DNA of 27,349 bases from Hyphococcus sp. (GTDB taxonomy: Bacteria > Pseudomonadota > Alphaproteobacteria > Caulobacterales > Parvularculaceae): contig BQJH01000005.1 in the NCBI GenBank assembly GCA_021604605.1, positions 1 to 27,349 on the forward strand, in the 5' to 3' direction. This document shows positions 16,378 to 24,976 of the stretch, piece by piece. Within the stretch, counting starts at the first letter, position 1. The number at the start of each line of letters is the position of its first letter. The position numbers were made by a program, and so were the translations under genes. The notes beneath the pieces were generated by a model. The model was not told the DNA's origin and made no database searches. It worked only from the letters and a program-made list of their open reading frames with translations.

Positions 16378-17538
16378 ATGTCATTTATACCCGCTGAGCC
16401 GCTCCTTGCGGCGGACGATATTTTTTCCATGAGCGCCATAATGATCGGTCTCGCGTGGTTTGGCATTTGGCTCGACGGGACATGGCTAGGTAAAAAAACA
16501 TCCGGTGTTGTTTGGGTGATTATTATTGGCACCGTCTTATCTAACTTCCGCATCATTCCGTTTGAATCCCCAGTGTTCAGTTTTATCGGCGGCTACCTTG
16601 TGCCGCTTTCAATTCCGCTACTTTTATTCAAAGCAAACTTAATGCGGATCTTCCGTGAAAGTGGACCGGTTATTGTCGCGTTTGGCATTGCGAGTATCGG
16701 GACGCTTACCGGTGTTCTTGTCGGATATTTTCTGCTTGACCTTGGAGATATAGGGCCAAAAGTTGCGGGTGTGTATACCGGTGGATGGATTGGCGGTTCG
16801 GTAAACTTTGTCGCCGTATCGCAAGCTGTGCAGATGACGCCGGATGAATTTGCTGTAGCGATCGGGGCCTCAGCGGGGGTCAGTATTGCCGGGTTGATGA
16901 TACTTCTGGCGTTGCCAACTATTCCTGCTCTACGTAAATTTATTCCATCGCAAATTATTGATGAAACTGAAAAAGTCACTGACCTTGCAGAAACCGATGC
17001 AGACCGAATCCCTTTTAAACTTACCCATGTAAGTGGAGCGCTTGCGGCTAGTTTTGCAATATGCGCTATTTCATATGGGATCGCTGAAGTGACATCACTT
17101 CAACGCTACAGCATTCTTTTTGTGACCTTGCTGGCAATTGTTATTGCGAATGTTTTCCCGCAACGCATGCAGAAATTCGATGGTGACTTCGAGCTTGGTA
17201 TTTTTGCCATGTATGTTTTCTTTGCGGCAATCGGAGCTGGGACTGACGCTGTTTCGTTTATTGAATCAGCGCCGATCTTATTGGTCTATGGAATTGTGAT
17301 TTTAGTTGTACATTTGTTTGTCGTGATTGTTGGCGCGAAATTATTCAAGATTGACCTCGCGCAAGCTGTCATTGGTTCCGGCGCCGCTTTTGTAGGGGCA
17401 GGGCCAACAGCGGCGATCGCAACGGCGCATGGGTGGAAGCAACTTGTTACGCCTGGAATCATGTGCGGTGTATTAGGGTATGTTATCGCAACATTTATCG
17501 GCGTTGCTCTGAGCGGTATGCTCGGCGGTCTTGGCTAA
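16378..17538 (+). CDS. DUF819 (YjcL-like) integral membrane protein, probable transporter
   Basis: A 386-residue, strongly hydrophobic protein with about ten or eleven membrane segments. It has two glycine-rich half motifs, 'YTGGWIGGSVNF' (133-144) in the first half and 'GSGAAFVGAGPTAAIA' in the second, suggesting an internal duplication like that of other inverted-repeat transporters. A charged loop (about 187-215) separates the halves. The family is conserved but has no firm function that I know of. AGAGAGGGA (16362-16370) precedes the ATG, and it lies 60 bases behind manD, so the pair is probably one transcription unit. Uptake or export of the ManD substrate or product is the simplest hypothesis. 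Confidence 0.85.
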   Translation: MSFIPAEPLLAADDIFSMSAIMIGLAWFGIWLDGTWLGKKTSGVVWVIIIGTVLSNFRIIPFESPVFSFIGGYLVPLSIPLLLFKANLMRIFRESGPVIVAFGIASIGTLTGVLVGYFLLDLGDIGPKVAGVYTGGWIGGSVNFVAVSQAVQMTPDEFAVAIGASAGVSIAGLMILLALPTIPALRKFIPSQIIDETEKVTDLAETDADRIPFKLTHVSGALAASFAICAISYGIAEVTSLQRYSILFVTLLAIVIANVFPQRMQKFDGDFELGIFAMYVFFAAIGAGTDAVSFIESAPILLVYGIVILVVHLFVVIVGAKLFKIDLAQAVIGSGAAFVGAGPTAAIATAHGWKQLVTPGIMCGVLGYVIATFIGVALSGMLGGLG

Positions 17539-17563
17539 CCAAAGCCTGTTTTTCGAGTGCTGA

Positions 17564-17681
17564 GGTTCGCAAAAGTGGAGTGGATTCGTCCAAGTCTGTG
17601 CAGTAAATTTCCATATGTTAACTCATTAGATTCAGTTATGCGATCTATGAAAAACTATGATTTGTGACGAATTTGCGAACC
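17564..17681. promoter_or_regulatory. Long-range 10-base inverted repeat upstream of the TonB receptor gene
   Basis: GGTTCGCAAA (17564-17573) and its exact reverse complement TTTGCGAACC (17672-17681) are separated by 98 bases. The right arm lies between a possible -35 TTGTGA (17662-17667) and, 17 bases on, a weak -10 TAACGT (17685-17690). This is the geometry expected of two operators for a looping repressor, but the promoter call is weak. Confidence 0.45.
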
Positions 17682-17763
17682 CCATAACGTGATTTTACGG
17701 GCAAAAGGGCGGGAAGAGCCCGGACGCGATATCTGACGAATGAAATGCGTAGGGAGGGATCCA

Positions 17764-20256
17764 ATGAAAATGCAACCGAAGAAATTATTATTAGGTGTTT
17801 CATCACTGGCGTTTGTAGCTGGTTTTGGTAATGCCACAGCTTGGGCTCAGGATGGCGACAATGCAGATGACGACAACGATGTGATTGTCGTGACGTCACA
17901 GCGTCGGGAACAAAATATCCTCGACGTGCCGATTTCAGTTTCTGTAATTGACGATGAAGCGATTGAAGATCGAAATATCCGTGGTTCTCGGGAATATGTT
18001 CAGCTTGCGCCGAACGTATTTTTCTCGGGCAACGACTCACAAGGCACGCGTAATGGTGACATTACCATTCGTGGTATTAGTGACCTAACGTCTGGCGCTA
18101 ATGAGAGAATTATCCAAACACGCCCATCAGTTGGTTTCTACGTTGATGATTTCAGTGTTGCATCTGTTGCTTCTGGATCAGCCAATCCTCCGCTAGATGA
18201 TGTTGAGCGCATTGAGATCCTGCGTGGTCCGCAAACAACTTACTTCGGCCGTAGTGCGACAGGCGGCGCCATCAACGTGGTTTCTAAAAAGCCTGACGAA
18301 ACGCCAATGGCGAAAATACGGGCTGGCTATGGCAGCTATGATACGTATCAGTTCGGCGCCATCGGTAATGTGCCGCTCTCGGATAATCTCTTTGTTCGCG
18401 GTGGCATCTCTTATGAAGAAACAGACGGTGCTGTTAAAAACCTTCATCCCGACGGGAACAGTGCAACTGGCGAATATATCAATGGACGTTTGGCGATCCG
18501 CTGGCAGCCTCAGAATTGGACATTTGATCTAACGGGGCAGATCATTCGTTCCGATGAAGGCAACCTTGGTCGTATCCCAACGGGTGTAGATGTCGGCGGG
18601 CCAGCTGTTGGACCAACAGCTGCTGCTGGTTTGGCTGCGACATGCGGAATTGCGGCTGCTGATTTCAGTTTCCCAGCTAACAACCGTACAAATTGTGAAA
18701 ATGCAGACACGTTTACGAAAACTGAAAATGACCTGGTCACTTTCAGAGCGTTTTACGATGCTGATAGTTTCACAGTGACCTCAATCACGGGCTACATCGC
18801 AACGCGCTTTGACCAGCTTGAGGACCTAGATAATGGTGGCGCGGATGTCTTTAACCGCGCGAATGACTACACATCAGAAAGCTTTAGCCAGGAGCTACGA
18901 CTAGCTTCTGCAGATCCATACGATCTGGGTGGCATGACATTTGGTTGGACGCTTGGCGGCTACTATTATGATGATGCATTCCAGGCCAATAACACCATTA
19001 TTTCAGGTACGGACACTGCGCCTGCCTTTGTCGGGTTCTTGACTGTACCGGGAGATCATCCAAACGAAAATAACCAGCATGTTAATCGTGACGGTTGGGC
19101 TGTATTCGCTGACTTTGAAGTTGGTCTAACGGATGCACTGACACTTACAGCGGGCGTTCGTTATTCCGAAGATAATGACGAGCAGTTCTGGACAAACACA
19201 TACACATCATTTGCATGTGCGCCTCGGATGATTGCTGGTGGTGTTATCCCTCCATTGGCGGCGGGTTGCGAATTGCGTCCTGACCAAATGGGGACTTTGC
19301 CAATCTTTACTGACGGCACGGACTTCTTTGTTACAGGCGGTCGTCTGGATCAGATTGCGGCAAATCCGTTTACTGCTGGCACAAACAGCAGCACGGACGT
19401 TTCACCGCGTATCGCGCTTACATGGCGTCCAGACGAAAACCACTCGATTTATGCGACATACTCAACCGGTTACCGACCAGCAGGTACCCGTATCGCACCT
19501 GACTCAAGTGGTGTTGGTAGTCTTGGGGATACACGATCATTCTTCGATAAGGAGAATGTCACGAACTACGAAATCGGCTGGAAGGGTACGCTGGCAGACG
19601 GCTTACTCTATGGCGAGTTGTCACTCTTCAGGATTGAGTGGGACGACATGCAGGTTCGCTTGAGCCGTACTGTGTGTGAGCCTGCGCCTGGTGTGCTGGT
19701 TGAGACGACCGATCCTGCTTGTACGGGGCTTCCATTCTTCCCTGATAACCGGGTCAACAACGCTAATTCTGCCCGCAGTCAGGGTGCTGAATTCTCGTTA
19801 CTCGCAAGACCAACTGATGGGTTTATCGTAACGGGTAGCGTTGGTTATCTCGATGCTGAATTTACGGACTTCACGGACTCAAGTATTGGTGATGTTACGG
19901 GTCAGCGGATGCCATTCTCGCCAAAATGGTCTTTGGCTGGGTCTGCATCTTACGAGTGGGAGATGGGTAACGGCATGGGCGCCAGCTTGCGCGGCGATGT
20001 TGTGCACCGCACATCAACGTTCCTTCGCTTTGGCGATTTGAGCAACCCTGGCTTCCCTTACGAGACTGGCCCGAGCACGATGGTCAATCTAGGCGCCGGT
20101 ATTGATTGGGATAATCATCGCATCAATATTTCCGTCAACAATGTCTTCGAAGAAGATATCCCAGGCGGTATCGACAGCTTCTCCGGACTAGGCACAGTTG
20201 TATTGCCTTCTCCACGGACATGGTTGCTCTCTTGGACGTCACAATTTGGCGGTTAA
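17764..20256 (+). CDS. TonB-dependent outer-membrane receptor
   Basis: An 830-residue receptor. The start at 17764 is fixed by AGGGAGGG at 17751-17758 and by the signal peptide it yields (cleavage likely after Ala28 in 'TAWAQ'). A TonB box-like 'DVIVVTSQRRE' (39-49) leads into the plug domain, with 'VERIEILRGPQTTYFGRSATGGAINVVSKKP' spanning its conserved end (split here only as a motif name), followed by a beta-barrel with aromatic-rich strands. The C-terminus is 'SWTSQFGG', so the terminal aromatic of the beta-signal is followed by two Gly. It imports an oligomeric or chelated nutrient using TonB energy. It belongs to the large group used by Caulobacterales- and Sphingomonadales-type bacteria for many substrates, so ligand prediction is not possible. 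A strong terminator follows. Confidence 0.95.
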   Translation: MKMQPKKLLLGVSSLAFVAGFGNATAWAQDGDNADDDNDVIVVTSQRREQNILDVPISVSVIDDEAIEDRNIRGSREYVQLAPNVFFSGNDSQGTRNGDITIRGISDLTSGANERIIQTRPSVGFYVDDFSVASVASGSANPPLDDVERIEILRGPQTTYFGRSATGGAINVVSKKPDETPMAKIRAGYGSYDTYQFGAIGNVPLSDNLFVRGGISYEETDGAVKNLHPDGNSATGEYINGRLAIRWQPQNWTFDLTGQIIRSDEGNLGRIPTGVDVGGPAVGPTAAAGLAATCGIAAADFSFPANNRTNCENADTFTKTENDLVTFRAFYDADSFTVTSITGYIATRFDQLEDLDNGGADVFNRANDYTSESFSQELRLASADPYDLGGMTFGWTLGGYYYDDAFQANNTIISGTDTAPAFVGFLTVPGDHPNENNQHVNRDGWAVFADFEVGLTDALTLTAGVRYSEDNDEQFWTNTYTSFACAPRMIAGGVIPPLAAGCELRPDQMGTLPIFTDGTDFFVTGGRLDQIAANPFTAGTNSSTDVSPRIALTWRPDENHSIYATYSTGYRPAGTRIAPDSSGVGSLGDTRSFFDKENVTNYEIGWKGTLADGLLYGELSLFRIEWDDMQVRLSRTVCEPAPGVLVETTDPACTGLPFFPDNRVNNANSARSQGAEFSLLARPTDGFIVTGSVGYLDAEFTDFTDSSIGDVTGQRMPFSPKWSLAGSASYEWEMGNGMGASLRGDVVHRTSTFLRFGDLSNPGFPYETGPSTMVNLGAGIDWDNHRINISVNNVFEEDIPGGIDSFSGLGTVVLPSPRTWLLSWTSQFGG

Positions 20257-20297
20257 GTTCCTCCCTTGTGTGGCAGAGTTTCCACGCACTAGTGACT

Positions 20298-20332
20298 GGG
20301 CCTCAGCTTGGCATAAGCTGAGGCCCATTTTG
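20298..20332 (+). terminator. Strong intrinsic terminator after the TonB receptor
   Basis: A perfect 12-base stem, GGGCCTCAGCTT (20298-20309) with AAGCTGAGGCCC (20315-20326), has a GGCAT loop and is followed by ATTTTG. It starts 42 bases after the receptor stop, so the sulfatase probably has its own promoter or depends on readthrough. Confidence 0.92.
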
Positions 20333-20355
20333 TAAGCGGTATAAGGTTTTCACAA

Positions 20356-21705
20356 ATGAAGATTCAATACTTTTGTTTACTCGTGATGTTACCATTATTA
20401 TCCTGCTCAAAAAGCGTTTCTGAAGACGCGCAGCAGACGGCCACTAAACCCAACATTATTATCATCCTTGCTGATGATATGGGGTATGGTGATCTTGGCG
20501 TGAATGGCGCAAGCAGGATCAAGACGCCAAATATAGATGCGATTGCTCGAGATGGGGTCAACTTCACGCAGTTTTACGCAAGCGCAAATATCTGCACGCC
20601 CTCTCGCGCTGGCTTGATGACGGGGCGTTACCCAATCCGCACCGGACTTGGTTATAATGTGGTGACGGCGCGCGATACGCACGGCCTGCCAGAAACAGAA
20701 GAGACGGTTGGGGAGATAGCACAGCGCGCTCAATATAAAACAAAACTAATCGGTAAATGGCATCTGGGGCGTTTTCCGGATTATGCGCCCATGAAGCATG
20801 GGTTTGATGAATTTTACGGCGTGCCGCACAGCAATGACATGCCAAATTTTGCGCTTTACCGCGGCGACAAAAAAATTGAAGAACCCGTTGAACAATCGAC
20901 GTTAACGAAGCGGTACACCGATGAGGCTGTCTCTTTTATTGACGCCTCTTCTGATAAACCGTTCTTGCTATTCATTTCCCACACAATGCCGCACATCCCG
21001 CTCTATGCATCGGATGACTATAAAGGAAAATCTGACGCAGGTGTTTATGGGGATGTCATCGAAGAGTTGGATGCGAATGTTGGGCGTCTCGTAAAGGCGT
21101 TGAAGGAAAATAATCTGTACGAAGACACGGTGTTTATCATCACCAGTGACAATGGGCCGTTTTTTGAAGGCGGTACATCAGGTCTCAAAGGCGGGAAGGG
21201 GTCATCCTGGGAGGGCGCTTACCGCGTACCTTTAGTTTTCAGTTGGCCGAATGGAAAATTGAAGAAGGGTAATAATGACGCAATCTCCATGAATATCGAT
21301 ATTTTGCCAACAGTTGCGGCGATGGTGGATGTGACGCCGTCAGCCTCTGACATAGACGGCGAAAGCCTCTTGCCGATCTTAAAGGGAGAGCAGGAAAGCC
21401 TACATCAATATCTCTTCTATTTTAATAATGAAGAGGTCATTGGGGTGCGATCTCAGCAATGGAAATATCTAACCCATACATATTACCGGAAGTCACTCGG
21501 CGCTTTTGAGAAGTTTGATCAGTTGGACGGGTTTCAAAAACCTTATGACTTGCTGTTCGAGGCCGGCCCTGCTGGCGGCGAAGAATACAGTTACGCAGAC
21601 CGGTATCCTGAGATTGTAAGTGACATGAAACTGGCTCTCAAAAATGCAAGGGAGGAGTTTGATAAATTACGCACCCATCCGCCGGATCAAACATTTCCAG
21701 AGTAA
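20356..21705 (+). CDS. Lipoprotein sulfatase (Cys-type formylglycine arylsulfatase family)
   Basis: A 449-residue sulfatase. The N-terminus has a lipobox 'LLSC' with Cys17, so it is probably a membrane-anchored lipoprotein in the periplasm or at the surface. The active-site signature C-T-P-S-R starts at Cys80, the residue converted to formylglycine. Metal ligands Asp40/Asp41 in 'LADDMGYGD', the 'GKWHLG' lysine and histidine, and 'SDNGP' are all present. It needs a maturation enzyme (FGE or anSME), none of which lies in the window. It hydrolyses sulfate esters, but the substrate (glycan, steroid or aryl sulfate) cannot be told. Position right after a TonB receptor hints at scavenging of a sulfated compound, though the terminator between them weakens a shared-operon claim. 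Confidence 0.93.
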   Translation: MKIQYFCLLVMLPLLSCSKSVSEDAQQTATKPNIIIILADDMGYGDLGVNGASRIKTPNIDAIARDGVNFTQFYASANICTPSRAGLMTGRYPIRTGLGYNVVTARDTHGLPETEETVGEIAQRAQYKTKLIGKWHLGRFPDYAPMKHGFDEFYGVPHSNDMPNFALYRGDKKIEEPVEQSTLTKRYTDEAVSFIDASSDKPFLLFISHTMPHIPLYASDDYKGKSDAGVYGDVIEELDANVGRLVKALKENNLYEDTVFIITSDNGPFFEGGTSGLKGGKGSSWEGAYRVPLVFSWPNGKLKKGNNDAISMNIDILPTVAAMVDVTPSASDIDGESLLPILKGEQESLHQYLFYFNNEEVIGVRSQQWKYLTHTYYRKSLGAFEKFDQLDGFQKPYDLLFEAGPAGGEEYSYADRYPEIVSDMKLALKNAREEFDKLRTHPPDQTFPE

Positions 21706-21753
21706 TGTCTTCTTCGTCGTACATAGTATCCGTAAATAAGTTTGGTTTGTATT

Positions 21754-24700
21754 ATGTTTAAGTCTCATTTGTTCGCTTCATTTTTGGCCTCAGTTTTTAT
21801 TTCGTTGTTGGGGGTATTGAGCGCTCATGCGGCTGTTGATGCTAAGCTGATGCGTCACCCTGATGTTTCCCAAACCCATATCGTATTTTCCTATGCAGAA
21901 GATTTATGGATCGTCAGCAAAGAAGGCGGACTAGCTGTAAGGCTGACAGCGTCTCCGGGTGAAGAAACGCATCCCAAATTTTCACCCGATGGTAAGTTTG
22001 TGGCTTTCACCGCGCCTTATGCGAACGGCAATGAAGATCTCTACATTTTACCGATAACAGGTGGCGCGCCTAAGCGTGTGACGCATCATCCATCCTATGA
22101 TCGGATGATCGATTGGCGCCCTGATGGTGAGGCGTTAATCTACTCAACGGACATGACCAGTGAGCGTGCGCGGTATAATCAACTTTATGTGGTGGATAAG
22201 GACGGTGGTTTACCGGAACGTTTGCCCATGCCTTATGGCGAAATGGCGGCATATTCGCCAGATGGCGGTGCGGTTGTTTATAGCTATCTGAAAGACTTTC
22301 AGAACCAGCCTGATTTTAACCGCGAAGCATGGAAGCGGTATCGCGGCGGCCGGGCGCCAGACCTTTGGCATTATAATCTTGCATCAAAGGAATCCCGCCG
22401 GTTGACCGTTGATGAAGCGCCAGACTCAGCGCCCATGTGGAATGATCGAGGCTTTTTCTTTTCTTCGGAACGCGGCGACGCTCGATCCAACATTTGGGCG
22501 CTCGATATTCCGAGCGGGAATTTTGAGCAGATTACAGACTTTACAAACGATGATGTGACCCGTCCGTCGATTGGCCCGTCAGATATTGTATTCGAGTTTA
22601 ACGGCGGGCTTAGTCTTCTCAATCTTGAGACGCGTGAAACCAACCAAGTGCCGATTGAAATCATCGCAGATCATCTCATCCTCGCGCCTCATCGCAAAGA
22701 TATGAGCGGGGATATACAGTCGGCCGATATGTCTGCAGACGGCAAAGCTGCGGTTTTTTCTGCGCGTGGAGAGTTGTTTACGATTGATATCGATAGCGGG
22801 ATTACGAAAGCACATGGCGCATCAAGCGCCTCAGCCGAACGATATCCGACACTTTCTCCCGATGGGCAGAGTATCGCTTATATGGGCGACGCCCCCGGCG
22901 AGTATCAGCTGCATATCCGTGATGTCGAAACGGGTCGCACAAGAGTGATGACCAGTTTTGAGAAGGGGTTTCGTTACAAACCCTTCTGGTCGCCTGACGG
23001 ACGCTTTATCGCGTTTATCGATAGCGATCAGGAGCTCTATCTTGTTGATGTAAACTCTGGACGCCTTGACGCAATCGATAAGACTTTATGGCGCGATCAT
23101 TTCGGGCTGGAAGATTTTTCCGTGAGTTGGTCGCCTGATAGTCAGTGGCTTGCATGGTCGAAAGGGCTGGAGAACCGCAACCACGCCGTCTTTGTTTACA
23201 ATGCCCGTGCGCGAGAGCGATCACAGCTGACTTCCGGGTATTACAGCGATGCGAGTCCAGTCTTCGACGCTAGCGGCAATTATATTTTCATGCTGTCCAT
23301 GCGTTCCCTCTCGCCTGTCTATAGCGACATGGATTTCACCTGGGCCTATGCAAATTCAACATTGCTCACAGTGGCGCCATTACGGAGTAACTTACGCTCT
23401 CCATTGGACACCTCAACAAAACCAGCGCCGACACAACAAGCCGTACGGATCGATAAAGAAGGTTTTGAAGCCCGCATTGAGGCGCTGCCCATACCGGCAG
23501 GAAATTACGCCAAACTTTTTGCCGGCGATCAGCGCGCCATTTATCTGCGTCGCTCCTTGTCTGGCGTTGATGACGGTAAGAATGAGATCGCTCTTTTTGA
23601 TTTAAAAAAGCGATCTGAAACTGCCGTTGTTTCCGATAGGGTGCGATTGCTCGCAGTCGGTGACGGCAAGGCAATGGCTCAAAAGCACGACGAGTTTTAT
23701 CTTCTTGATTTGGCGCCGGGGCAGTCTTTGTCTGTACCTCTGGCGACCTCTGATCTTGCAACGCTCTACGATCGCCGCGCGGAAAGTGCGCAGATCTTAA
23801 AAGATGCATGGCGCTTTCAGCGTGATTTCTTTTATGATCCGGGCTTGCACGGCGTCGCCTGGGATGAAGTCTATCAAAAATACAGCGCATTCGCGCCTTT
23901 CGCTGTAACCGATTCAGATCTCAGTTTTTTGCTGAGGGAATTTGTGGGCGAGTTATCCGCGGGACATGTCTGGGCGGTCGGCAAAAAGCGAGTGCGATAT
24001 GAATATCAAGACACAGGCCTCTTGGGTGCAGATTTTGAGATTTCTAACGGCGCTTATCGGATCGCCAACATACTGGATGCAGGGCCGCGCCGTGGGGAGC
24101 ATCATTCTTCTCTGGCCGTTTCAGGTGAAAATATTCGCGAAGGGGAATACCTGTTGGCTGTGAATGGCGCACGACTTTCTCTTGATAAAGATCCATGGGC
24201 GGCCTTTGAAGGTTTGGCGGGTAAGGCAGTTGAGTTGACAATCGGTCCATCGGCAAACGGCGCCAATGCAAGAAAAATTATCGTCACGACTATGACGAGT
24301 GAACACAAATTGCGCGAACTCGCGTGGGTTGAAGGCAACCGACAGAAAGTCGAAGCAGCCACGAATGGTGAGGTTGGCTATATTTTTATACCTGACACAT
24401 CGCGAAATGGCCAAAACGAGTTGATGCGCCAATATCGCGCTCAGTATAAGAAAAAAGGCCTTGTGATTGACGAGCGTTTTAACAGCGGCGGCGCTCTGGG
24501 TGATCGATTGGTCGAGCTACTAAACCGCCCGCCATTGGTTTATTTCAGTGTGCGAAGCGGGCCTGACTATCCGCTGCCGGAGCTTTCTCATTATGGGCCG
24601 AAGGCGTTGATTACAAACGGTTGGAGCTATTCTGGCGGTGACGGGTTTCCATTGTTGTTTAAAGCTGCTGGTGTTGGTCCGCTAATTGGTGAGCGTACAT

Positions 24701-24963
24701 GGGGCGGGTTGATTGGACCCGCGATGAGCGTTCCGTTTGTCAGCGGCGGTCGTGTCGCGGCGCCGCCCCAACGTGTTTATGGAACCGATGGGGAATGGTC
24801 CGGGCCAGACGGCGTTGTGCCTGACATTGAAGTTGAAAACGATCCTGGTTTGATGATGCAGGGGCGTGATCCGCAGTTAGAGCGTGCGATCGAGTATGTT
24901 CTGGATCATCTCGAAGAATACCCGCCGCATGTAAAGCCGGCATATCCCTCTATGCTTCAGTAA
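21754..24963 (+). CDS. Secreted tricorn-type protease (beta-propeller, PDZ, S41 peptidase)
   Basis: A 1069-residue protein with a signal peptide ending at 'SAHA' (Ala26). The first two thirds carry repeated WD40/PD40-like blades, seen as recurring 'SPDGK', 'RPDGE', 'SPDGR' and 'SPDSQ' turns. The C-terminal part matches the tricorn core: His738 in 'SAGHVW', a PDZ-like segment, 'VIDERFNSGG', and nucleophile Ser960 in 'YSGGDGFP', followed by 'GERTWGGLIGP'. Tricorn proteins degrade oligopeptides. The Glu normally found in the ENxG-x2-PDI segment is not obvious here ('SGPDGVVPDI'). The ATG at 21754 was preferred to a TTG at 21742 because it starts the signal peptide cleanly. It is followed 13 bases on by the amidohydrolase, probably as an operon. 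Confidence 0.93.
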   Translation: MFKSHLFASFLASVFISLLGVLSAHAAVDAKLMRHPDVSQTHIVFSYAEDLWIVSKEGGLAVRLTASPGEETHPKFSPDGKFVAFTAPYANGNEDLYILPITGGAPKRVTHHPSYDRMIDWRPDGEALIYSTDMTSERARYNQLYVVDKDGGLPERLPMPYGEMAAYSPDGGAVVYSYLKDFQNQPDFNREAWKRYRGGRAPDLWHYNLASKESRRLTVDEAPDSAPMWNDRGFFFSSERGDARSNIWALDIPSGNFEQITDFTNDDVTRPSIGPSDIVFEFNGGLSLLNLETRETNQVPIEIIADHLILAPHRKDMSGDIQSADMSADGKAAVFSARGELFTIDIDSGITKAHGASSASAERYPTLSPDGQSIAYMGDAPGEYQLHIRDVETGRTRVMTSFEKGFRYKPFWSPDGRFIAFIDSDQELYLVDVNSGRLDAIDKTLWRDHFGLEDFSVSWSPDSQWLAWSKGLENRNHAVFVYNARARERSQLTSGYYSDASPVFDASGNYIFMLSMRSLSPVYSDMDFTWAYANSTLLTVAPLRSNLRSPLDTSTKPAPTQQAVRIDKEGFEARIEALPIPAGNYAKLFAGDQRAIYLRRSLSGVDDGKNEIALFDLKKRSETAVVSDRVRLLAVGDGKAMAQKHDEFYLLDLAPGQSLSVPLATSDLATLYDRRAESAQILKDAWRFQRDFFYDPGLHGVAWDEVYQKYSAFAPFAVTDSDLSFLLREFVGELSAGHVWAVGKKRVRYEYQDTGLLGADFEISNGAYRIANILDAGPRRGEHHSSLAVSGENIREGEYLLAVNGARLSLDKDPWAAFEGLAGKAVELTIGPSANGANARKIIVTTMTSEHKLRELAWVEGNRQKVEAATNGEVGYIFIPDTSRNGQNELMRQYRAQYKKKGLVIDERFNSGGALGDRLVELLNRPPLVYFSVRSGPDYPLPELSHYGPKALITNGWSYSGGDGFPLLFKAAGVGPLIGERTWGGLIGPAMSVPFVSGGRVAAPPQRVYGTDGEWSGPDGVVPDIEVENDPGLMMQGRDPQLERAIEYVLDHLEEYPPHVKPAYPSMLQ

Positions 24964-24976
24964 AAGGAAGAAGAAA

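Noticed and set aside
17533..17553. Terminator after the DUF819 gene
   Set aside because: Only a 4-base stem (GGCT/AGCC) precedes five T residues, and it overlaps the stop codon; too weak to call.
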